64,000 nucleotides of DNA from a bacterium 1xD42-87. GTDB taxonomy: Bacteria > Bacillota > Clostridia > Lachnospirales > Lachnospiraceae. The first letter of the stretch is position 1. The number at the start of each line of letters is the position of its first letter. The notes under the pieces were generated by a model, which saw nothing but the letters and a program-made list of their open reading frames with translations, was not told the origin of the DNA and ran no database searches. Below are positions 58,895 to 64,000 of the stretch, piece after piece. A program made the position numbers and the translations under genes. The DNA lies in the NCBI GenBank assembly GCA_003611805.1, contig RAYM01000001.1, positions 181,350-245,349 on the forward strand, read 5' to 3'.

Positions 58895-60180
58895 TTTTTG
58901 TTAAAAATATATCTTATATGATGAGCCATATTTTCTTTTTGGTTTTCATTTACCTGTTTATGGTACACCGCTACTCCAGAAAGAAAACGCTGGTCATCTG
59001 TTTTCTTTCCTTCCTTTTCACAACGACAATGAACCAGTTAAAGCTGAATCTGTTTCCCGGGTATACCTTATTGTACTTTTCCATAACAATCATCCAGATT
59101 GCCGCAGCGCAGCTTACCGGGCTCCTCATCTCTAAAAAGCGCGACAGCAGAACGCTGTTTGTAGGTTTAAGCGCCTCCAATTATGTGATAATCGGGAGCA
59201 TCATCGCATCTATCCTGTACATTCTCACAGGCGATGCTGTTTTGTCACTTGCGGGCAATCTGCTGGCACATATCCTCCTTCTGATGCCGCTTTATTTCAA
59301 AATCAGAAATATTATATTCAAATTTTGTGAGCGGGATCTGGAAAAAAGCAGATGGGAAATCTGTTTGATTCCCGTATTCTTTTATTGCAGTTTTTCCAGT
59401 ATTGCCTTTTTCCCCAATACGCTTTATGACCATCCTGAAAATATTCTCGTCAGCATTTTATTAATGCTTACCATGCTTGTATCCTATGTGGTAGTGCTGC
59501 GCTATCTGGACAGTGAGACGAAGCAGGTGGAAGAATATTGGAAAAATATGATGTTTGAGTCCTATATTCAAGGTCTGGAGAGCCAGAACTATCTGACGGA
59601 GCAGTCAGAGCGCAACCTGAAAATACTTCGGCACGACATGAGACATTATTCCACAATGATTGATTCCCTTCTGAATCAGGAAGAATATGCGGAAATCAAA
59701 CATATTATCGGACATATCAATGAGGTGGTAAACGAAAATAAAGTCGATTCATACTGCGAAAACCGAGTCGTCAATACAATTCTTATGAAGATGGCGGAAC
59801 AGGCAAACTCGCTCCAAATTGACCTGCGTCTGGATGTGCTCATACCGCGGCAGATTCCGGTCAATGAATATGAGTTTGCCATGGTACTTGCCAATCTTCT
59901 GGAAAATGCCGTATTCAGCATCCAAAATGATTCGTCCGCCGGAAAATCCATCGACGCGAAAATACATTGCACGGACGAACACCTTCTGATTGACATGGAA
60001 AACGACTGTGATCAGGAAATTTATTTTGATTCCATAACCGGGCTTCCCAAAAGCAGGCGCGGCAAAGGGCACGGTCTCGGTATGCAGAGCGTGCAGGCTT
60101 TCTGTGATAAAATGGGCGGAACCATTGACTGTTACTGCGAAAATAATCGGTTTCGGATTATTCTGTATGTGAAATTTTAA
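58891..60180 (+). CDS. GHKL sensor histidine kinase (AgrC-like)
   Basis: 429 residues. Six predicted N-terminal membrane helices (to about 215), dimerisation helix with the His in KILRHDMRHYSTMIDSLLNQ, and GHKL ATPase motifs ANLLENAVFSIQNDS, GHGLGMQSVQAF. This is the AgrC/ComD-like layout that senses peptides. No AgrB or AgrD-type gene was found nearby, so the ligand is not evident. Translation is coupled to the response regulator. Confidence 0.9.
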   Translation: MIFVKNISYMMSHIFFLVFIYLFMVHRYSRKKTLVICFLSFLFTTTMNQLKLNLFPGYTLLYFSITIIQIAAAQLTGLLISKKRDSRTLFVGLSASNYVIIGSIIASILYILTGDAVLSLAGNLLAHILLLMPLYFKIRNIIFKFCERDLEKSRWEICLIPVFFYCSFSSIAFFPNTLYDHPENILVSILLMLTMLVSYVVVLRYLDSETKQVEEYWKNMMFESYIQGLESQNYLTEQSERNLKILRHDMRHYSTMIDSLLNQEEYAEIKHIIGHINEVVNENKVDSYCENRVVNTILMKMAEQANSLQIDLRLDVLIPRQIPVNEYEFAMVLANLLENAVFSIQNDSSAGKSIDAKIHCTDEHLLIDMENDCDQEIYFDSITGLPKSRRGKGHGLGMQSVQAFCDKMGGTIDCYCENNRFRIILYVKF

Positions 60181-60230
60181 AATCATTTACTCCATATAGA
60201 ATATCAATTCCATATCATATCTGTCTGCTG

Positions 60231-61370
60231 TCATGGTCTCTGTATCGCAAACGTATTCTCCAGCAGCAGCCAGTTAGGACGGAAAAAACGCATGATCTGC
60301 CAGTATCCCATTCCGCGCAGACCATATTCCGGCAAAAGGGCAAACTTCGCCTGGTAACTCCTCACATCCTCAAACCACACTTCATGGAGCCGACCCTCTT
60401 TTTCATACTGAAAAAACGGCGACATAGCCACTTCATCAAACTGAATAGGAACGCCGGCTTCCACGGCAATCCGCACAGCCTCCAGATTGCTCACAGTGGT
60501 TGCCCGGGATGATCCCTGCACAAAAGGCAGCGTCCAGTCATATCCATAGTTTGGGATTCCCAGATCAATCTTCGCGGGATCAATGCGGGTGACGGCATAC
60601 TCCACAACCCGACGCACCTGATTGACGGGCGCTACCGCCATGGGCGGACCATAAGTGTAGCCCCACTCGTAAGTCATCAGCAGCACGCTGTCAGCCGCCT
60701 CCCCCAAGAGCCCGTAATCCTTTCCCTCATACAAAAGCCCCGCCTGCTCATCCGAAGTTTTCGGCGCCAACGCCACAGAGACATGATATCCGTAGGGAGC
60801 AAGATAATCCCTCACGTCCGCAACAAAATCGGCGAAAGGAATCCGATCCTCCGGGCGGATGTACTCAAAATCAATGTCGACCCCCTGAAAGCTCTTTTCC
60901 TGTACCGTCGCAAGCAGATTGGCAAGCAGATTATCTTTTGCCTCCTGATTATTTACCACGGCGGTAATCAGGAAATTATTGAAATTCCCATCCGGTCCAA
61001 GCGGCGTCAGTGTCAGAACCGGGCGCACCCCCTGCGCAAGCGCAGCATCAATCATAAAAGTATCGTCCACCGTCGGCGGAACTAAGTCCCCCTCCGTGGT
61101 AAACCCATAGGAAAAGACCGAGAGCGAGGACAGGTAAGGAAGCGTTTCATTTAACGTGTCCCGCCGGATAAAAGGATAGGCGTAACCGTTTACCCATGCC
61201 GGGTAGGAGGGTTCGGAAGTCTCTCCAGAAGACAGGAGAAGCGCCTGCCCCACCGCCAGCGGGTAAGGATATGCCAACTGATTGTTATAAATGATGGACG
61301 ACACGGAAGTCCCATGGCTTTCCGCGATGGAATCTACCGTGTCCCCCGATTGTACCACATAAATTTCCAT
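60231..61370 (-). CDS. LysM-GH18 spore-type glycoside hydrolase (YaaH-like)
   Basis: 379 residues without a signal peptide. N-terminal LysM (1-48, IYVVQSGDTVDSIAESHGTS), then a GH18 barrel: GYAYPFIRRDTLNETLPYLS, catalytic GVDIDFEYIRPEDR with DxDxE, SVALAPKTSDEQ, LLMTYEWGYTYGPPMAVAPV and LGIPNYGYDWTLPF. It matches cortex/spore-coat N-acetylglucosaminidases such as YaaH (SleL) of Bacillus. Ribosome site CAGGA. Convergent with the sensor kinase gene. Confidence 0.92.
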   Translation of the reverse strand: MEIYVVQSGDTVDSIAESHGTSVSSIIYNNQLAYPYPLAVGQALLLSSGETSEPSYPAWVNGYAYPFIRRDTLNETLPYLSSLSVFSYGFTTEGDLVPPTVDDTFMIDAALAQGVRPVLTLTPLGPDGNFNNFLITAVVNNQEAKDNLLANLLATVQEKSFQGVDIDFEYIRPEDRIPFADFVADVRDYLAPYGYHVSVALAPKTSDEQAGLLYEGKDYGLLGEAADSVLLMTYEWGYTYGPPMAVAPVNQVRRVVEYAVTRIDPAKIDLGIPNYGYDWTLPFVQGSSRATTVSNLEAVRIAVEAGVPIQFDEVAMSPFFQYEKEGRLHEVWFEDVRSYQAKFALLPEYGLRGMGYWQIMRFFRPNWLLLENTFAIQRP

Positions 61371-61520
61371 AGAATATTCCTGCAGTTTCCGTCGGCTTTT
61401 GCTTTATTCTATGCGGGTGGTCAGAGGATGCTATCTTTCCTGCAGATAATGTTTTCAATTTACAGCCTACCAGCATCCCCGAGCTTTTTCGGCGTGTTCC
61501 CCATGTTGCTCTCTCCATTC

Positions 61521-61538
61521 ATTATACGTTCGTATAAT
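61521..61538. promoter_or_regulatory. 18-bp palindrome upstream of the GH18 gene
   Basis: ATTATACG, TT, CGTATAAT: a near-perfect dyad of the type bound by TetR-family regulators; the right arm also contains a TATAAT-like -10 on the minus strand when complemented. A degenerate second copy lies at about 61540-61556. No TetR gene is in the window. Confidence 0.4.
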
Positions 61539-61597
61539 CATTATGCATTTGTATAATTGGGTTGCTAATCTTAGAAATGCCGAGATACGAAGTTTAT

Positions 61598-61740
61598 TTA
61601 CTCAGCTTTCCTATAATATGCTTCACTTTCGGAAGATACATTCTTCCGAATAGATTCAGGTGATTTAAGATATGGTAAAGATTATAGACGTCGCGCCGCC
61701 TTTCATACCCCGGCTGCAGTGGCGAGGCATCCTTATGACC
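61598..61740 (-). pseudogene. Fructosamine kinase, C-terminal fragment
   Basis: About 47 codons ending at TAA 61598 encode HKDASPLQPGYERRRDVYNL followed by YHILNHLNLFG and YLPKVKHIIGKLSK. This matches the C-terminal end of the fructosamine kinase family (YniA-type ends in GYxxRRxxYxLYxLLNxxxLFG). The rest of the ~290-residue gene is missing; upstream sequence is unrelated (spmA remnant). Confidence 0.7.
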
Positions 61741-61758
61741 TCATTACTATAGAGCTAA

Positions 61759-62043
61759 TTATTGTAATATTGTACCATGAAGTTTTAAAGCCATACAACA
61801 GCAAATAGTAAACAAATATATATAAGCAATCATATTCACCGGTATCAGCTGCAGGGAAGAAATATTCAAAATCAAAAACGTACACATCTCATTGCCGGCA
61901 ATTCTCTCCCGCTTCCCTTTCTTCCCGCCAGCTGTTTCCACACCGCCGTTTACCGCAATCCCATCCGTCGCATACCCAGCCGTCCCCCTCTCTTCCTCCA
62001 GCTTCGCCAGTTCCTCCATGGCCTTCAATCCGCCTTGTGTCAA
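61759..62043 (-). pseudogene. spmA: Spore maturation protein A, internal fragment
   Basis: The frame encodes GGLKAMEELAKLEEERGTAG, a linker, then GNEMCTFLILNISSLQLIPV NMIAY, the central part of SpmA. In intact spmA the preceding residues would be the N-terminal membrane half and the following ones another membrane segment, but both ends diverge: upstream at about 62040 and downstream after MIAY at about 61830. The insertion GYATDGIAVNGGVETAGGKK in the linker is unusual or lineage-specific. The gene is inactive. Its natural neighbour spmB is at 45.1-45.6 kb on the same strand. Confidence 0.75.
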
Positions 62044-62095
62044 GTTAATGACACGAAGTTTAAAAAATCTTACTCTTTAACATCATTATCGTCCA

Positions 62096-62545
62096 TCAGT
62101 ATTTGTTTTTTCTACCAGCCTGTTTTGCTGCTTTAGCTGCCATTTTTACTGTTTTTAGGTAAGCGTCCTCAACCGGAGAAATTGTGGCTGCCTGATACTT
62201 TTGGTATTCTTCTTTTGCTTTTTTCATTGCCTGAGCATGGCTTACTCTGCCACCATCACTGAGTATTTTCTATTTCCTGACGATAATACCGAATCAAGCT
62301 GTTCAACATAATCATTCATGTACATTGGGCGATGTTCAATCGCATTAATTTCCGCCACCATTGCCTTTAAGGCGTTCGTCATCCATCGTAAAGCCCTTAA
62401 CCATGTATTCCTTTAAACGTTCTGTTGCCCATTTCCTGAATCTCGTTGCTATAAGAGACTTTATTCTATATCCCAAAGATATAATCATATCCAGATTATA
62501 ATATGGTATCTCTCTTGTAACCTGCCCTGTTCCCTCCTGCCGAAC
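62096..62545 (-). pseudogene. RhuM-family protein remnant
   Basis: Reads REIPYYNLDMIISLGYRIKS then FRKWATERLKEYMVKGFTMD and DERLKGNGGGN, stops, then continues (INAIEHRPMYMNDYVEQLDS, SGNRKYSVM) and in another frame GRVSHAQAMKKAKEEYQKYQ with SPVEDAYLKTVK, ending TGA 62096. This is the order of the RhuM family (virulence-associated, often on mobile DNA), with its N-terminus missing and at least one deletion and frameshift. Confidence 0.7.
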
Positions 62546-62817
62546 CTGTCGGGAATTCCAGAAGAAGATGTTATCTCCCCCCACGGTTCTCCATTCCCAT
62601 CCGTAAAAAGCAAGTCCTCATTGCTCTTTACATGATTCTGAAAAACAAATTTCTGCACTTGCTGTAACTGCCTTGACAATTTGGGCGGCAAACGAAGTTC
62701 AAAACCATTTACTGTAATAAAACCATAAAATTCATCGAAATTCTCCCATTTGATTTTTCTCAATTCACGATATGTGATCCCATAAAGCATCATCATCTTT
62801 ATTCCGATAGCCGCCAT
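62546..62817 (-). pseudogene. Integrase-like mobile-element protein, truncated
   Basis: Starts MAAIGIKMMMLYGITYRELR (ATG 62817) and continues with NGFELRLPPKLSRQLQQVQK and DLLFTDGNGEPWGEITSSSG before running into the RhuM fragment at about 62545. From memory, such proteins are integrase-like paralogues on Lachnospiraceae elements. The catalytic half is missing, and there is no start-site context because it is fused to the truncated sigma-like gene upstream. Confidence 0.55.
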
Positions 62818-62824
62818 TGCCTTC

Positions 62825-63211
62825 TTAAGATCCGTAGCCCCTCACTGTGTCGTATTCTAATTCAAGCTGCCCGGCTATCTCTGACAGGGAATATCCAAAT
62901 GCGGTGTTTCTTAAGACAATCTCTCTTTTTGTGTCCTGCATTTCCAGAAGTGCGGCGGCAAGTTTCTCATCCCCGATCAGAACGACGGTTCCGCACACAG
63001 GGATTTTTACTTTTCCCTCCAGAACATCATCATAAACTGCCATTGCACTTTCTTCTGTTTCCTCCAAAGGCACAGTTCCATAATTCTTACAGTACCTGAC
63101 ATACCCCCGGAGCTGGTTCAGAACGCTCCGCCTGATCACTTTCCGGCAGAACACATGAAACTCAGAAGATATCTTCTCCGCATTGTCCGATGTAATTTCG
63201 TTTTCTCTCAT
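62825..63211 (-). CDS. Sigma-70-like mobile-element protein, C-terminus truncated
   Basis: 128 residues from ATG 63211 (AAGGACAGG upstream). The C-terminal part REIVLRNTAFGYSLSEIAGQ followed by LELEYDTVRGY is the region-4 helix-turn-helix of small sigma-like proteins found in conjugative elements. The frame then ends GS-stop, where relatives continue with KSRTLQQLR-type sequence, so about 15 residues are lost at the join with the next fragment. It may still fold but is probably a remnant. Confidence 0.6.
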   Translation of the reverse strand: MRENEITSDNAEKISSEFHVFCRKVIRRSVLNQLRGYVRYCKNYGTVPLEETEESAMAVYDDVLEGKVKIPVCGTVVLIGDEKLAAALLEMQDTKREIVLRNTAFGYSLSEIAGQLELEYDTVRGYGS

Positions 63212-63256
63212 TCCTGTCCTTGCCGCAGAAATGTTTCCTGTTTTTATCCCTTCACT

Positions 63257-64000
63257 ATGACTAAATCACCGAAGGCACTTATTGACTTTAAGTTTGCCCT
63301 GTCAAAGACTTCCCGGAGTGATGAAAACAAGGCATATCATCTGATCCAGTCCTTCCTCCCCGGCGAGGTCGATTTTGATACGGCGCACCAGATCGGCATG
63401 GAGCTTGCCGATAAAGTTTTAGAGGGAAAGTATTCGTATGTAGTCAGTACGCATATCGACAAAGATCACATTCATAATCATGTGATTTTTTGTGCCGCCG
63501 ACAACATCGACCACCACAAATACAATGACTGCAAAAAAAGTTATTACCGTATCCGTCACTTAAGCGATGAACTGTGCAGGGAACACCATTTATCCGTCAT
63601 CGTGCCGGACGGACAACGCGGAAAAAAGTACAACGAATGGTCTGCAGACAAACACGGCGATTCCCGCAAATCAGAACTGCGCAGGGACATCAATGCCGCT
63701 ATCAGATCCGCCGATACTTATGACGAGTTCCTGCATCTTCTGCGGTCAAAAGGCTACGTTGTGAAAGGAGAAAACCTTGACGGGAAATCTTCAAAATATA
63801 TCTCTTTCCTGCCACCGAGCAGGGAGCGTTTTGTGCGCGGCAGCGTAAAGTCCCTTGGGGCAGAATACACAAAGGAGCGCATCGCTGAGCGGATTTCTGA
63901 AAGAGTGCAAAATCGCGGGAAACCCCTGACAGTCGGTTATACAGGGAAACGCCTGATCGACACTTCACAGGAAAAGTTTCAGGAAAGTGCTGGCTTAAAA
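63257..64000 (+). CDS. MobA/VirD2-type relaxase, 5' truncated and running off the window
   Basis: An open frame of 248 codons reaches the right edge. Relaxase motifs: AYHLIQSFLPGEVDFDTAHQ and the metal-binding three-His motif VVSTHIDKDHIHNHVIFCAA (motif III), then YRIRHLSDELCREHHLSVIV and GKKYNEWSADKHGDSRKSEL. Intact relatives have about 45-60 more N-terminal residues, including the catalytic Tyr. Here the homology begins at about 63268 after a short unrelated start (MTKSPK), without ribosome site. So strand cleavage at an origin of transfer should be impossible unless supplied elsewhere. Confidence 0.75.
   Translation, partial: MTKSPKALIDFKFALSKTSRSDENKAYHLIQSFLPGEVDFDTAHQIGMELADKVLEGKYSYVVSTHIDKDHIHNHVIFCAADNIDHHKYNDCKKSYYRIRHLSDELCREHHLSVIVPDGQRGKKYNEWSADKHGDSRKSELRRDINAAIRSADTYDEFLHLLRSKGYVVKGENLDGKSSKYISFLPPSRERFVRGSVKSLGAEYTKERIAERISERVQNRGKPLTVGYTGKRLIDTSQEKFQESAGLK

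Noticed and set aside
61285..61518. 77-codon minus-strand frame upstream of the LysM-GH18 gene, and a 14-codon frame MGNTPKKLGDAGRL inside the same region
   Set aside because: The long frame is mostly out of frame overlap with LysM; the short one has a fair ribosome site but nothing to support it as a gene.
1..64000. CRISPR arrays, rRNA or tRNA genes
   Set aside because: No regularly spaced direct repeats with unique spacers and no rRNA- or tRNA-like sequence (GGTTCGAATCC-type T-loop with paired acceptor stem) were seen on either strand.

Overview
The window looks like a chromosome segment from an anaerobic, spore-forming Lachnospiraceae-type clostridium. This rests on sporulation genes (spmB, a spmA remnant, a LysM-GH18 spore-type hydrolase), lipoprotein sugar-binding proteins with Ala/Glu/Pro linkers, YesM/YesN-type regulation, a split transketolase, and mobile-element proteins of the kind carried by Lachnospiraceae conjugative elements. 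Base composition is moderate and most core genes have strong GGAGG ribosome sites. The genus cannot be named from the sequence alone.

Layout. (1) 1-10,000 is accessory DNA: mobile-element genes (1-5308), an AbiE-like antitoxin locus with a dyad-flanked promoter, a uvrB gene cut off after about 96 codons, a tyrosine-recombinase remnant, two unrecognised genes, and a graveyard of IS5-like transposase, sirtuin and JAB-like fragments. (2) 10.1-13.7 kb holds a GDP-mannose pyrophosphorylase-type gene, a BlaI-type repressor and a divergent MATE exporter. (3) 14.0-26.2 kb is an L-arabinose module, all on the minus strand: binding protein, ATPase, permease (ChvE/GguA/GguB type), araR, araA, araB, araD, split transketolase and ribulose-phosphate epimerase. 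(4) 26.3-30.1 kb encodes two chemoreceptors with a small membrane protein between them. (5) 30.3-41.0 kb is a second sugar system: a YtfQ-YtfR-YtfT-YjfF-like ABC transporter, a divergent AraR-like regulator, and a three-gene sensing operon (histidine kinase, membrane-anchored sugar-binding sensor, AraC-type response regulator). (6) 41.1-61.4 kb is a mixed chromosomal stretch: GGDEF cyclase, DUF885 protein, MarR regulator, SpmB, Mrr-like nuclease, CE2-like esterase, ROK kinase, FAD oxidoreductase, SulP transporter, uridine phosphorylase, Cu/Zn-SOD-like protein, vWA protein, hemerythrin-CheX fusion, surface protein, lipoprotein, LytTR/GHKL two-component pair and LysM-GH18 protein. (7) 61.6-64.0 kb is a second gene graveyard: 3' end of a fructosamine kinase, the middle of spmA, RhuM and integrase-like fragments, a truncated sigma-like gene and a relaxase without its N-terminus.

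How it works together. Arabinose is imported by the ChvE-type transporter, isomerised (AraA), phosphorylated (AraB), epimerised (AraD) and passed to xylulose-5-P and the non-oxidative pentose phosphate pathway by the epimerase and transketolase in the same gene run. AraR-like boxes overlap the araA promoter and similar dyads lie upstream of the transporter. The second transporter is bracketed by two independent regulators, one of which carries a binding protein that resembles the transporter's own, so the same or a related sugar (pentose or furanose type) is probably sensed outside the cell. The chemoreceptors between the two transporters could link sugar capture to motility.

The most unusual features are the three-component sugar sensor, the promoter bracketed by repeated GCCGAT dyads before the AbiE-like gene, the truncated uvrB next to a mobile element, the spmA remnant 16 kb from spmB, and a hemerythrin fused to a CheX-like domain that lacks its catalytic Asn.
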